Shown in pieces: positions 7,154-15,146 of a stretch of DNA of 40,640 nucleotides. The notes beneath the pieces were generated by a model. The model was not told where the DNA came from, made no database searches, and saw only the letters and a list, made by a program, of their open reading frames with translations. The DNA lies in NCBI GenBank assembly GCA_947589055.1, contig CANPZL010000020.1, positions 1-40,640 on the forward strand. Reading direction: 5' to 3'. Positions within the stretch are counted from its first letter, which is position 1. The number at the start of each line of letters is the position of its first letter. The translations under genes and the position numbers were made by a program. Source of the stretch: an uncultured Lachnospiraceae bacterium (GTDB lineage: Bacteria; Bacillota; Clostridia; Lachnospirales; Lachnospiraceae).

Positions 7154-7519
7154 ATGAAATCAAACGAATCTGCTGAAAATTATTTAGAAACCATATTGAT
7201 ATTGAGCAATTCCAAATCCTTTGTCCGGTCTATTGACATCGCAGAAGAATTAGGATTTAAAAAATCCAGCGTCAGCGTCGCCATGAAGCTGTTGCGTGAA
7301 AAGGGACATATTTGTGTGGATTCAGACGGGCATATTACGTTGACCGAATCCGGAAAAGCCATTGCCGATATGATCTATGAGCGGCACCAGCTTCTCTCCC
7401 ACTGGCTTACCCAGTTAGGGGTAGATCCGGATATTGCCGCCGAAGATGCTTGTCGTATTGAGCATGTAATTTCCAAAGAAAGTTTTGATGCGATCAAACA
7501 GCATGTATTGAACTCCTGA
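7154..7519 (+). CDS. MntR/DtxR-family metal-dependent transcriptional regulator (short form)
   Basis: DNA-binding metal sensor. With the ATG at 7154 (AGAGGG ribosome binding site at 7140-7145) it has 121 residues; an in-frame ATG at 7124 lacks such a site. A winged helix spans about residues 22-62 (DIAEELGFKKSSVSVAMKLL), followed by the dimerisation helices with the metal-site motif. By alignment from memory with Bacillus MntR, Asn9 stands at the Asp8 position, Glu12 at Glu11, His78 at His77, Cys100 at Glu99, Glu103 at Glu102 and His104 at His103. A Cys at that place is typical of iron-sensing DtxR/IdeR. The C-terminal SH3-like domain of DtxR is absent. Targets are not evident in the window. 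Confidence 0.85.
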   Translation: MKSNESAENYLETILILSNSKSFVRSIDIAEELGFKKSSVSVAMKLLREKGHICVDSDGHITLTESGKAIADMIYERHQLLSHWLTQLGVDPDIAAEDACRIEHVISKESFDAIKQHVLNS

Positions 7520-7602
7520 CAAACGATACCGGATGATAAATTGCCGCAAACCATTACGATAAAAAACTGCTGAACTGCTGTTTACACATACGATGCTTCA
7601 TC

Positions 7603-7818
7603 TTACTCTTTATTCTCCTCTTCTTTGTGCTTTGGCTCCTTTCCCTTCGTCAAAATACCTTGAAACCAAAGCAAAGCCCAAAGGACAATAGACACTCCCA
7701 TTGTCAGTCCTAACATCCGCAGGAACAACGGGTTTCCCAGTATTCCCAGCAAAACAGTCGTAATCACTAAACCAGCAAGGATTCCAAGCGCAATCCAAGC
7801 CAAAATACGTTTCTTCAT
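7603..7818 (-). CDS. Small two-helix membrane protein, unknown
   Basis: A 71-residue protein with two hydrophobic segments (about 6-27 and 32-54) and a charged Lys/Glu tail, so probably an inner-membrane hairpin with its tail in the cytoplasm. I do not recognise a family. Its ATG overlaps the rarA stop codon by four bases (ATGA), so it is translationally coupled to rarA. This coupling is the main argument that the gene is real. Confidence 0.7.
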   Translation of the reverse strand: MKKRILAWIALGILAGLVITTVLLGILGNPLFLRMLGLTMGVSIVLWALLWFQGILTKGKEPKHKEEENKE

Positions 7819-9152
7819 ATCTCCTCACCAGTCTTTCCAATCATTTGAAAATATTCCCGAATCTTCTGCTCATATCCTAAAGTTCCCGGCTGATAAAACT
7901 GCGTGCCTTCCAATTCATCAGGAAGATATTGTTGCTTCACATAATGATTCGGAAAATCATGAGCGTATTGATAACCAATATGTCCCAGACTTTGCGAACC
8001 GCTATAATGCGAATCCCGTAAATGTGCCGGTACTGCTCCGGTCTGTCGCTCCTTTACGGTATCCATTGCCTTGTAAATGGCATTTACAATAGAATTACTC
8101 TTTGGTGCGGAGGCTACATAGATAGCGGCATGTGCAAGAATGATCTGTGCCTCCGGCATTCCTACCCGTTCCACCGCCTGTGCGCAAGCGGCAGCAACCT
8201 GGATCGCCTGCGGATCAGCATTTCCCACATCTTCCGACGCACATATCATGATCCGTCTGGCAATAAAGGTAACGCTCTCTCCACCAAACAACATCTTTGC
8301 CAGATAATAAACCGCTGCGTCCGGGTCCGAACCACGCATACTCTTGATAAATGCGGAAATGGTGTCATAATGGTTATCTCCGTCCTTATCATATTTCAAC
8401 GAACGCCGCTGAATACATTCCTCTGCAACCGGCAGAGTGATCCGGATCTTGCCATCCTCATCCCGTTTCGTCGTCAGGATTCCCAGTTCCACTGCATTTA
8501 GGGCACTTCTGGCATCCCCTTCTGCCATGTCCGCCAGGAATTCAACCGCTTTCTCCTCGATCTCCGCCTCATAAGCCCCCATGCCCTTTTCCCGGTCATA
8601 AACTGCCCGCAATATCAATTCCCTGATATTTTCTCTGCTCAAGGGACGCAGGGCAAAAACATTAGAGCGGGACAATAACGCCCCGTTTACTTCAAAATAG
8701 GGATTTTCTGTTGTAGCACCGATCAGCACTACCGTTCCATCTTCTACAAAGGGCAGGAGATAATCCTGCTGTGCCTTATTGAAACGGTGAATCTCATCCA
8801 CAAACAGAATGGTCTTTTTTTGATACATTCCCATATGGTCTTTCGCTGCTTTTATAACCTCTTCCATTTCTTTTTTACCGGAAGTCGTTGCATTCAGCTG
8901 AACAAATGCAGCGCTGGTGGTATGAGCGATCACCATTGCCAGTGTTGTTTTTCCGGTTCCCGGCGGCCCATAAAGGATAATGGAGCTTAACTTGTCCGCC
9001 TGGATCGCCCGATATAACAACTTATCTTTCCCTATGATATGCTCCTGCCCTACGACCTCCTCCAACCGGGTAGGCCGCATACGCTTTGCCAGCGGGGCCT
9101 CCTGCTCCATATTCTGCTGCCGCATATATTCAAACATATCCATATCCAACAC
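7815..9152 (-). CDS. rarA: Replication-associated recombination protein A (AAA+ ATPase)
   Basis: RarA/MgsA, the bacterial Mgs1/WRNIP1 homologue, acts at stalled replication forks and interacts with SSB. The 445 residues show Walker [10 protein letters not shown] (62-70), Walker B ILFVDEIHRF (115-124), the sensor region GATTENP, and the C-terminal tetramerisation domain ending in a GTQFYQP..GYE motif typical of RarA. The frame opens at GTG 9152, spaced six bases from AAGGA; ATG 9143 with AGGTG six bases upstream is equally possible, so the true start is uncertain by three codons. A 6-bp hairpin (GTTTCC/GGAAAC) lies just upstream in the leader. Confidence 0.94.
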   Translation of the reverse strand: MLDMDMFEYMRQQNMEQEAPLAKRMRPTRLEEVVGQEHIIGKDKLLYRAIQADKLSSIILYGPPGTGKTTLAMVIAHTTSAAFVQLNATTSGKKEMEEVIKAAKDHMGMYQKKTILFVDEIHRFNKAQQDYLLPFVEDGTVVLIGATTENPYFEVNGALLSRSNVFALRPLSRENIRELILRAVYDREKGMGAYEAEIEEKAVEFLADMAEGDARSALNAVELGILTTKRDEDGKIRITLPVAEECIQRRSLKYDKDGDNHYDTISAFIKSMRGSDPDAAVYYLAKMLFGGESVTFIARRIMICASEDVGNADPQAIQVAAACAQAVERVGMPEAQIILAHAAIYVASAPKSNSIVNAIYKAMDTVKERQTGAVPAHLRDSHYSGSQSLGHIGYQYAHDFPNHYVKQQYLPDELEGTQFYQPGTLGYEQKIREYFQMIGKTGEEI

Positions 9153-9224
9153 CTGTTTTCCTTTCCGAAGAACCGGTTTCCTTACAGGAAACTATCATGA
9201 ACAAAAATAAGCTCCTATGCGTAC

Positions 9225-9256
9225 AAAAACAGGGCTGCCAGAAAACAGCCCTGTTT
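9225..9256 (-). terminator. Rho-independent terminator of the TetR-receiver operon
   Basis: AAACAGGGCTG (9227-9237) and CAGCCCTGTTT (9246-9256) pair over 11 bp, with five T residues after it on the minus strand. It begins right after the receiver-protein stop codon. Confidence 0.9.
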
Positions 9257-9257
9257 C

Positions 9258-9650
9258 TTAAATCATTCCCATTCGTTTCAGATTCATCTCAAATTCCAGT
9301 ATATCAATGGGCTTGCTCATATAGCAATCATATTGGTTTCCCGCTAATTCTTCATCAAATCCGCCCTCATCTAAGGCGCTGATCATAATGATCTTTGCAC
9401 GTTCCCCTTCGATCAGGGCATACTTTCCTTCTATCTCACGAATCGCATCCAAAGCCTTATAACCGTCTATCTTTGGCATCATGACATCCAGACAGACCAG
9501 ATGATAAGGATCCCGGTCATCCATTGCCTGTAGATAATGCTTTACCGCCTGAAAGCCATCACCTACTACGGTCACATCTCCGAATTTAGAAAGCAGCTTT
9601 GTTAAAAATTTACGATTTGCCTCATCGTCCTCTGCGACTAAGATTTTCAT
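9258..9650 (-). CDS. Stand-alone CheY-like receiver domain protein
   Basis: A 130-residue single-domain response regulator with no output domain. All phosphorylation residues are present: acidic pocket Asp8/Asp9, phospho-acceptor Asp55 (VCLDVMMPK), Ser91 in the switch Thr/Ser position (MISA) and Lys113 (SKP). It therefore should accept phosphate and signal through protein contact. It starts 13 bases after the TetR gene with AGGAGG as ribosome binding site, and shares its terminator. No chemotaxis or histidine kinase gene is in the window, so the kinase and target are unknown. Confidence 0.9.
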   Translation of the reverse strand: MKILVAEDDEANRKFLTKLLSKFGDVTVVGDGFQAVKHYLQAMDDRDPYHLVCLDVMMPKIDGYKALDAIREIEGKYALIEGERAKIIMISALDEGGFDEELAGNQYDCYMSKPIDILEFEMNLKRMGMI

Positions 9651-9663
9651 GTTTGATGACCTC

Positions 9664-10251
9664 CTATTTTCTAATCAACATCAATATCGTATCAATACTT
9701 TTCATGACATCCATTTTCAATGGCTCCGAATGATAAACCGTCCTTCGATCCAGCAGCTGATTCCGCAAGATTCCCATCAACATACATTTCAACTGGTCTG
9801 CTGTAAAGGTATCATTGATTTCCCCATCTGTCATGGCTCCCTGTATCAAATCCAGAAGAAATGCATTGCGTTCCTCGATACAATTCCCGATGATTTCTCT
9901 GGTTCCCGTATTATGTAACAGAGCCTCATAATTCAGGACGATAGCGGATATTTCCATATAATTATCATAATAGATCGCATAAGTTTCAAAAAACTCATGT
10001 ATCTTTTCTACATTTGATATTTCCTTGTTCTGTACGGTCCGCATGATGCTTTCATCAAAGCGGACAAAGTATTCCACCACTTCGACCAATACTTCATTTA
10101 TACCGCCAAAATACTTATAAATCAACGCTTCCGACATATTTTCTTTCCTTGCAAGACTTTTGGTGGATAGCGATGCCAACCCAGCTTCGCTGATTATCTC
10201 GATGGCAGATGCTATGATCCTGTCCTTTCGAGAAATGAAGTTTTCACCCAT
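9664..10251 (-). CDS. TetR/AcrR family transcriptional regulator
   Basis: 195 residues. The N-terminal 60 residues form the TetR helix-turn-helix (RIIASAIEIISEAGLASLSTKS then a LARKENMSEALIYKYFGG recognition segment). The C-terminal part is an all-helical ligand-binding and dimer domain with no recognisable ligand signature. It is the first gene of a two-gene operon with the receiver protein, driven by a near-consensus promoter at 10310-10338. The ATG at 10251 follows a GGGAGGA ribosome binding site. Confidence 0.9.
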   Translation of the reverse strand: MGENFISRKDRIIASAIEIISEAGLASLSTKSLARKENMSEALIYKYFGGINEVLVEVVEYFVRFDESIMRTVQNKEISNVEKIHEFFETYAIYYDNYMEISAIVLNYEALLHNTGTREIIGNCIEERNAFLLDLIQGAMTDGEINDTFTADQLKCMLMGILRNQLLDRRTVYHSEPLKMDVMKSIDTILMLIRK

Positions 10252-10309
10252 ATATTGTCCTCCCGTATTTTACCACTGTCTGCTCAATATGTAACCTTCC
10301 CTAGACAAC

Positions 10310-10338
10310 ATTTTATGAGATGGCCTATCGTTTGTCAA
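10310..10338 (-). promoter_or_regulatory. Sigma-A promoter of the TetR-receiver operon
   Basis: On the minus strand perfect TTGACA (10333-10338), 17-base spacer, TAAAAT (10310-10315). About 58 bases of leader precede the ATG. Confidence 0.82.
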
Positions 10339-10406
10339 GGTGAATCCATGAAACGGTCTACCGGAAAACACTTTGTTTTTTTGCTCTTTCTTAGCTGCGT
10401 TCCACG

Positions 10407-10434
10407 AAAAAAAGGAGCTTCCGACGGAAACTCC
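10407..10434 (-). terminator. Rho-independent terminator of the cold-shock gene
   Basis: GGAGCTTCC (10414-10422) and GGAAACTCC (10426-10434) form a 9-bp stem with a 3-base loop and one wobble. Seven T residues follow on the minus strand (10407-10413). Confidence 0.88.
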
Positions 10435-10531
10435 TTCCTCAATTTCGATTTTGCAGGATAAGCCAATCCAAATACTAATAATTTAATTTCTATTATATCT
10501 AAAATGGTACCTGTTGCTCTGCTCGTATTGA

Positions 10532-10732
10532 TTAGATTCTCGTTACATTGACAGCCTGTGGGCCTTTTTCACCGGTAACGACATCGAATTCCACTTCTTC
10601 ACCATCCTCTAATGACTTGAAGCCTTCCATGTTCAAACCGGAATAATGAACGAATACATCCTTTCCTGTCTCATCACAGATAAATCCGAATCCTTTTTGG
10701 CTGTTAAACCATTTTACTGTACCTTTGCTCAT
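10532..10732 (-). CDS. Cold-shock protein, CspA family
   Basis: A 66-residue single-stranded nucleic-acid-binding OB-fold protein acting as RNA chaperone. Both RNA-binding motifs are intact: KGFGFI (residues 13-18) and VFVHYSG (26-32). Length is normal for the family. The gene is monocistronic, with a GGAGGT ribosome binding site, a promoter at 10779-10807 and a terminator at 10407-10434. The 5' leader is only about 40 nucleotides, shorter than the long thermosensing leader of E. coli cspA. Confidence 0.96.
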   Translation of the reverse strand: MSKGTVKWFNSQKGFGFICDETGKDVFVHYSGLNMEGFKSLEDGEEVEFDVVTGEKGPQAVNVTRI

Positions 10733-10778
10733 ATCTTACCTCCAAAACTAAACTTGCGGCGGTACTTGCCACCCATTC

Positions 10779-10807
10779 AGACTAACACATTCTGTTTCTT
10801 CCGTCAA
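10779..10807 (-). promoter_or_regulatory. Probable promoter of the cold-shock gene
   Basis: On the minus strand TTGACG (10802-10807), 17-base spacer, TAGTCT (10779-10784). The -10 box is weak. Confidence 0.5.
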
Positions 10808-10859
10808 GTAACGTTATTTATTTTCCATTATACATGATCGTAAAATAACAAAATTTTAC

Positions 10860-10888
10860 TTGCATTTTTCTATTTTGTGGAGTATTCT
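10860..10888 (+). promoter_or_regulatory. Probable promoter of the DUF5688 gene
   Basis: TTGCAT (10860-10865), 17-base spacer, TATTCT (10883-10888), followed by an AAAGGAG ribosome binding site before the ATG at 10970. Confidence 0.5.
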
Positions 10889-10969
10889 AATTGTGGCATT
10901 GGAATTCTCGAATGCATCAGAACATTTTCTATTTTTATTCTATTTTTCTATTTATGAAAGGAGTTATCT

Positions 10970-11896
10970 ATGACCTATCATCAATTTCTAACCTATGTCA
11001 GGGAACAAAGCGTTTATGAACTGGAACACCCGGAGGATTATCAGATCACGATCAATCATGTGGTAAAAAACAATTCCGTTGAACTGGACGGTATCTGCCT
11101 CCACAAACATGGCGAATCCTTATCGCCGACCATTTATCTAAATTCCTACTATGAAGAATATCAAAAGGGACGCCCACTAAAGTCCATACTTGGTGAAATC
11201 ATTTCCACGATCAGCAACGACATTCCAAGACTTGAGATTCCGGCTTCTCTGTATGATGATTACGATTCCGTCCGACAGCAGATTATCCTGCGTTTGGTCA
11301 ATTATAAACGGAATCAGGAACAGCTAAAGACCTGCCCGTATCTTCCGTTTTGTGACCTTGCCATAACCTTCCGCTGGCTGGTGCATTCGGACCCTTATGG
11401 AATCGCTTCTTCACTGATCACCAATCGAGAACTGGATTTATGGAACATCACGGTAGAAGAACTTTATCAGACTGCCATTGTAAATACCCGCAACCTGTTT
11501 CCGGCCCGGATCCAGCCCCTGCAAGAGCTGCTTACGGAATACCAAGAGGAAAACAAAGCATTCCAACAGTTCATGGATTCTCCACTTCCATCCATCCCGC
11601 TCTATCTCTTATCCAATCAAAATCGAATCAATGGTGCCACCTGTATGATCTATGAGCATGTACTTGCTGATTTTGCCGCCGGGCAAAACAGCGACATCTA
11701 TATCCTTCCTTCCAGTATTCATGAAGTTCTCATGATTCCCGCCCGTTTTCCCTTAGAAGAGGAAGCCCTGCTTTCCATGGTATACAATGCCAATCGTACC
11801 GTAGTAAGCCTTACGGAGATCCTTTCTGATTCCATTTATCGATACGACCGCTTTCGAAATCGAATCACGCTTATCGAACAATGGCAGGACCCATAA
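10970..11896 (+). CDS. DUF5688 family protein
   Basis: A 308-residue soluble protein without signal peptide, matching DUF5688, a family that is abundant and often multi-copy in Lachnospiraceae. Typical features are the start with a VVKNNSVELDGICL segment, the PTIYLNSYYEEYQKG segment, the YLPFCDLAITFRWLV segment and the C-terminal DIYILPSSIHEVLMIP segment. Function is unknown; abundance in genomes suggests a role in transferred or defence regions, but that is speculation. It has its own promoter and is convergent with hisC, whose terminator lies just after its stop. Confidence 0.85.
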   Translation: MTYHQFLTYVREQSVYELEHPEDYQITINHVVKNNSVELDGICLHKHGESLSPTIYLNSYYEEYQKGRPLKSILGEIISTISNDIPRLEIPASLYDDYDSVRQQIILRLVNYKRNQEQLKTCPYLPFCDLAITFRWLVHSDPYGIASSLITNRELDLWNITVEELYQTAIVNTRNLFPARIQPLQELLTEYQEENKAFQQFMDSPLPSIPLYLLSNQNRINGATCMIYEHVLADFAAGQNSDIYILPSSIHEVLMIPARFPLEEEALLSMVYNANRTVVSLTEILSDSIYRYDRFRNRITLIEQWQDP

Positions 11897-11939
11897 AAAA
11901 TACCGGCTGCCAATGCCGCTTTGATGCGTCTACAGCCGG
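11895..11939 (-). terminator. Rho-independent terminator of hisC
   Basis: CCGGCTG (11903-11909) and CAGCCGG (11933-11939) pair across a 23-base loop that may fold further. The minus strand continues with TATTTTTT. It overlaps the end of the convergent DUF5688 gene. Confidence 0.75.
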
Positions 11940-11954
11940 CAGCAGACAGGATCG

Positions 11955-13022
11955 TCAGCGTCTCTCCCATTCACTGATATACGTCTCCAAGAAGCTTAAC
12001 AATGCCTTCATCTGCGCATCGGTACCAATGGTTATCCGAAGATAGTTATCAATTCTGTATTGTGAAAAGTGCCGAACATAGATACCAGCGGCTTTTGCCG
12101 CTTCAAAAATATCCCTTGCCGGGATCTTCTCATGCGTTGCAAAAATAAAATTCGCTTGCGAATCCGGAAAGGAAAATCCCAGATGTTTCATTTCCCTTTC
12201 AAACCAAGTCCTAGTAGAAATAATCTTATCGATCGTTTCTTTAAAATATGCCTCATCTTTTAGAGAAACGGTGCCAAGCAGTAAAGAAGGACGATTCATG
12301 GTATAGGAGTTGAACGAATATTTTACATCTTGGATTGCCCGGATCAGCTCCGGATTCCCGATGGCATATCCAATCCGCAATCCTGCCATGGAACGTGATT
12401 TTGAAAAGGTCCGCACAATCAAGAGATTCTCGTATTGAGGCAAAAGCTCTAGTGCAGAACGTCCGCCAAAATCAATATATGCTTCATCTATAATTACGAT
12501 CACATCTGTATTATGGTCCAAAATATCCCGGATAAAATCCAAATCTTCACAAATACCGGTAGGCGCATTCGGATTCGGGAAAACTACTCCACCGTTTTCC
12601 TGATAATAATCCTTAGGTCGAATCCGGAAATCCTGCGCTAATTCCGGCCTCTTATACGGAATCCGGAACAGCTCTGCCCAAACATTATAGAAAGAATATG
12701 TAATATCGGGAAATAAAATCGGTTTCCATGAATTAAAAAAGGTTAAAAAAGCCATTGCTAAAACATCATCTGAACCAACCCCGACAAATACCTGATCCCT
12801 GTCTACCCCATGATAAGCTGCAATCGCATTCACCAAATCTTCCGCAGCAGGATCCGGATATAACCGCAGATTTTCCGGATCTTCCTGTACCTGTCGTATC
12901 ATAGGAGAAGGTCCGTAGGGGTTTTCATTGGTATTCAATTTTATAATCTTTTCTCCCTTTGGCTGCTCGCCCGGTATATAGGGTTCTACTTTTCTGATAT
13001 TGGCTCTCCATTTCCTTAACAT
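11955..13022 (-). CDS. hisC: Histidinol-phosphate aminotransferase (or related aminotransferase)
   Basis: PLP-dependent fold-type I aminotransferase, converting imidazole-acetol phosphate with glutamate to histidinol phosphate; relatives act on aromatic 2-oxo acids. From the ATG at 13022 it has 355 residues: LNTNENPYGPSP (29-40), NPNAPTG (150-156), the DEAYIDF motif (179-185) and the PLP lysine in TFSKSR (Lys208). The frame runs upstream to 13064, but AAGGAG lies seven bases before ATG 13022, which matches the family start. No other his gene is nearby, so an aromatic or orphan role is possible. It follows the ABC permease by 66 bases without an obvious terminator. Confidence 0.9.
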   Translation of the reverse strand: MLRKWRANIRKVEPYIPGEQPKGEKIIKLNTNENPYGPSPMIRQVQEDPENLRLYPDPAAEDLVNAIAAYHGVDRDQVFVGVGSDDVLAMAFLTFFNSWKPILFPDITYSFYNVWAELFRIPYKRPELAQDFRIRPKDYYQENGGVVFPNPNAPTGICEDLDFIRDILDHNTDVIVIIDEAYIDFGGRSALELLPQYENLLIVRTFSKSRSMAGLRIGYAIGNPELIRAIQDVKYSFNSYTMNRPSLLLGTVSLKDEAYFKETIDKIISTRTWFEREMKHLGFSFPDSQANFIFATHEKIPARDIFEAAKAAGIYVRHFSQYRIDNYLRITIGTDAQMKALLSFLETYISEWERR

Positions 13023-13088
13023 GCTGATTCTCCTTCGTCTTGTGGAATACCAATATCGTATCACAATCCCATCAATTCTTCCAGTTTT

Positions 13089-13697
13089 TTAAAATTCCTT
13101 CTTCTTTATGAGATGACAAGAAAACCAATAAGAACAGCCATATAGGAGTAGAGGCACCAGACCAAAAACGATCAAAAGGCACTCTCTGCTCTCTATAAAG
13201 TGTGCAGTTATCACAATAGCGCCGCCCAGAACCGCCCAGACCAGCCATGTGACATATCTTCCCTTCTCCGTACCGAATTTCAGTTGGATCGCAATCGAGA
13301 TCCCCAATATCATCAGGGTCAGTACAAAACCCATAGGCACCAAAAAAAAGGTTCCAGACCCATGAAGCTCCTGTCCGTGAAGTACCAGACGCAAACTATG
13401 CATCAGCAGATATGCAACCCACGACAGACAGTTCAATATCAGGGACAGAATAAACTTTTCCGTTACATATTGCACCCTTGTCGCCGGCAGGGAAAACAGA
13501 TAAGGAAATCCATGTTCAAAATCATCATAGCTGATCGTTGTCACAGCAAAATAAGAGATACACATAGTTAAAATCAGTGCAAAATTTGTGTTTCCTATAA
13601 TTCCGATCAAACTGAGAATAAAAAATATCAGCAGCAGCTTTCCTCTGTTTTTTATCAGGATAAGATCCTTTACCAACAATCCCTTCATATCATACAC
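13089..13697 (-). CDS. ABC-2 type transporter permease
   Basis: A 202-residue integral membrane protein with about six hydrophobic segments, matching ABC-2 permeases that pair with a stand-alone ATPase. The LLVKDLILIKN start and the loop DDFEHGFPYLFSLPATRVQYV near residues 58-78 are typical of the BcrB/YtrC-like permeases in GntR-linked operons. It overlaps the upstream ATPase gene by eight bases, so it is the membrane partner of that ATPase. Substrate unknown; homologous systems export antibiotics or respond to cell-wall stress. Confidence 0.88.
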   Translation of the reverse strand: MYDMKGLLVKDLILIKNRGKLLLIFFILSLIGIIGNTNFALILTMCISYFAVTTISYDDFEHGFPYLFSLPATRVQYVTEKFILSLILNCLSWVAYLLMHSLRLVLHGQELHGSGTFFLVPMGFVLTLMILGISIAIQLKFGTEKGRYVTWLVWAVLGGAIVITAHFIESRECLLIVFGLVPLLLYGCSYWFSCHLIKKKEF

Positions 13698-14529
13698 CTC
13701 GCATCATCAATAATAAAATATCGTCGACAGATGCCTTTTCCACCACAACAGAACCATAGTTTTTAAGATAATACTGTCTGTTCTTTGTAAGACAAAGGTA
13801 TCCGAATGCTTCTTTTTTGGTTTTTATGATAAACTCCTTATCAAAATCCCGCCATTGCTCCTCCGTCACTTTACATATTCCGTAATGGTCAAGCAGGACA
13901 TCCATTTCCTCATAAAACACGATTCTTCCGTTTTGTATCATATACAAGTCATCACATAACGTTTCCAGATCACCAGCAATATGGGAGGTAATCAAAATAG
14001 AACGGGAATCCTCCATATAGCTTCGAAGCAAATCCAGTATCTCATCCCGTACCACCACATCTAAACCGACGGTCGGTTCATCTAAGACCAAAAGCTCCGC
14101 TTCATGAGAAATGGCAAGCAATACATGCAGCAACGCTTTTTGTCCGGTCGAAAATTTACGGATCTCCTCTTTTACATTCAAATGAAACCGCTCACATTGT
14201 CCTAAAAATGTCCCCTTTTGAAAATGGGGATACATCTGCTTCATAATCTTACAGATGTCTAAAATCGTAAAGTAACCGCAGAATTTAGAATCCGATAACA
14301 CAACGCCAAACATCTGTCGTTCCTTTGCCGTCATTTTCCTTATATCCCTGCCTTTTATTGAAACATTTCCTGATTCCGGAAAGATCAAGCCCAGTATGGA
14401 TTTCATGACAGTGGTTTTTCCAGCCCCATTGGGCCCGATAAAACCGGTAATCCGTCCTTTGGGAATCGTCAACGAACAATCCAACTGAAACGAACCGTAT
14501 TGTTTTTTTATATTTTCTACCTTTAACAT
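13690..14529 (-). CDS. ABC transporter ATP-binding protein
   Basis: Energises the adjacent permease. 279 residues: Walker A GPNGAGKT (32-39), signature FSTGQ (126-130, a degenerate form of LSGGQ usual in this class), Walker B LLVLDEPT (146-153) and a switch His in TSH. The last 75 residues form a C-terminal extension typical of YtrB/BcrA-type ATPases. It begins seven bases inside the end of the GntR regulator gene and overlaps the permease, so the three genes form one tightly coupled operon controlled by the regulator. Confidence 0.92.
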   Translation of the reverse strand: MLKVENIKKQYGSFQLDCSLTIPKGRITGFIGPNGAGKTTVMKSILGLIFPESGNVSIKGRDIRKMTAKERQMFGVVLSDSKFCGYFTILDICKIMKQMYPHFQKGTFLGQCERFHLNVKEEIRKFSTGQKALLHVLLAISHEAELLVLDEPTVGLDVVVRDEILDLLRSYMEDSRSILITSHIAGDLETLCDDLYMIQNGRIVFYEEMDVLLDHYGICKVTEEQWRDFDKEFIIKTKKEAFGYLCLTKNRQYYLKNYGSVVVEKASVDDILLLMMRGV

Positions 14530-14906
14530 TCTGTCAAATCCTCCAATACTAATTGATACAGATCAGACAACTCCTGCCGGTTCATGCCGCAGCTTTTCGC
14601 CTTCCGGACCGCCTGCTCCAACAATCGTTCTACTTCCTTTCTCTGCTCCTCCAGCATCAGCTCCTGATTTGCACTGGTAACAAAACTTCCTTTTCCGTGT
14701 ACCGTCACGATAAACCCCTGTGCTTCCAATGCATCGTATGCTTTTTTTACCGTCAAAGCGCTTACCTTAATTTCCTTCGCCAAAGCCCGTACCGAAGGAA
14801 GTAATGCATTCTCACACAATTCTCCTTTCATAATCATATCCTTGATCTGAATCACGATCTGCTCATAGATCGGTTGAAAAGATGAATTGTTGATTATGAT
14901 TTTCAT
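14523..14906 (-). CDS. GntR-family regulator, YtrA-like
   Basis: From the ATG at 14906, 127 residues. The first 70 residues are a GntR winged helix: PIYEQIVIQIKDMIMKGEL then LLPSVRALAKEIKVSALTVKKAYDAL and the wing FIVTVHGKGSFVT. There is no large effector domain, only a short helical tail, as in the YtrA subfamily that represses a downstream ABC exporter. The frame extends upstream to 14957, but AGGAGG directly precedes ATG 14906. The promoter and three copies of an operator-like repeat lie immediately upstream, so autoregulation of the whole operon is likely. Confidence 0.9.
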   Translation of the reverse strand: MKIIINNSSFQPIYEQIVIQIKDMIMKGELCENALLPSVRALAKEIKVSALTVKKAYDALEAQGFIVTVHGKGSFVTSANQELMLEEQRKEVERLLEQAVRKAKSCGMNRQELSDLYQLVLEDLTEC

Positions 14907-14925
14907 ATTTTTCCTCCTTTTGATA

Positions 14926-14972
14926 AACAGTATATAACAGTATATATCTGTTGTCAACTGTAATATACTGTT
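14926..14972 (-). promoter_or_regulatory. Promoter and repeated operator of the GntR-ABC operon
   Basis: On the minus strand perfect TTGACA (14952-14957), 17-base spacer and TATACT (14929-14934). The nine-base word AACAGTATA occurs at 14926-14934 and 14936-14944, and its reverse complement TATACTGTT at 14964-14972. The sites flank the -35 box and cover the -10 box, which fits repression by the GntR protein. Confidence 0.78.
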
Positions 14973-15020
14973 AAATCTAATTCACTTATGCATCTAGTAA
15001 AGAAGTAACGTAATAACTTA

Positions 15021-15064
15021 AAATAAGGGCTTTCGAGGCCAAGTGCTGACCCGTAAAGCCCTTT
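15021..15064 (-). terminator. Rho-independent terminator of prfA
   Basis: AAGGGCTTT (15026-15034) and AAAGCCCTT (15056-15064) pair over nine bases; the minus strand continues with ATTTTAAG. The T tract is short. Confidence 0.65.
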
Positions 15065-15146
15065 GTTAATATATTCCGCAGCGCTGGTAAGCAGTATAAA
15101 CCTTTGTTGGCGCTTGGTTTCCAATGTAACAGTTTCTAATTATTTT

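Noticed and set aside
7560..7600. Possible terminator between the metalloregulator and the 71-residue protein gene
   Set aside because: CTGCTGAACTGCTG is a direct repeat, not an inverted one, so no stem forms despite the neighbouring A-run.
10255..10461. Plus-strand 68-residue reading frame starting beside the TetR gene
   Set aside because: It has no good ribosome binding site, covers the promoter of the TetR operon and the terminator of the cold-shock gene, and has no recognisable protein pattern.
10733..10850. Long cspA-type thermosensing leader
   Set aside because: The likely promoter leaves only about 40 bases of leader and no extended structure is evident.
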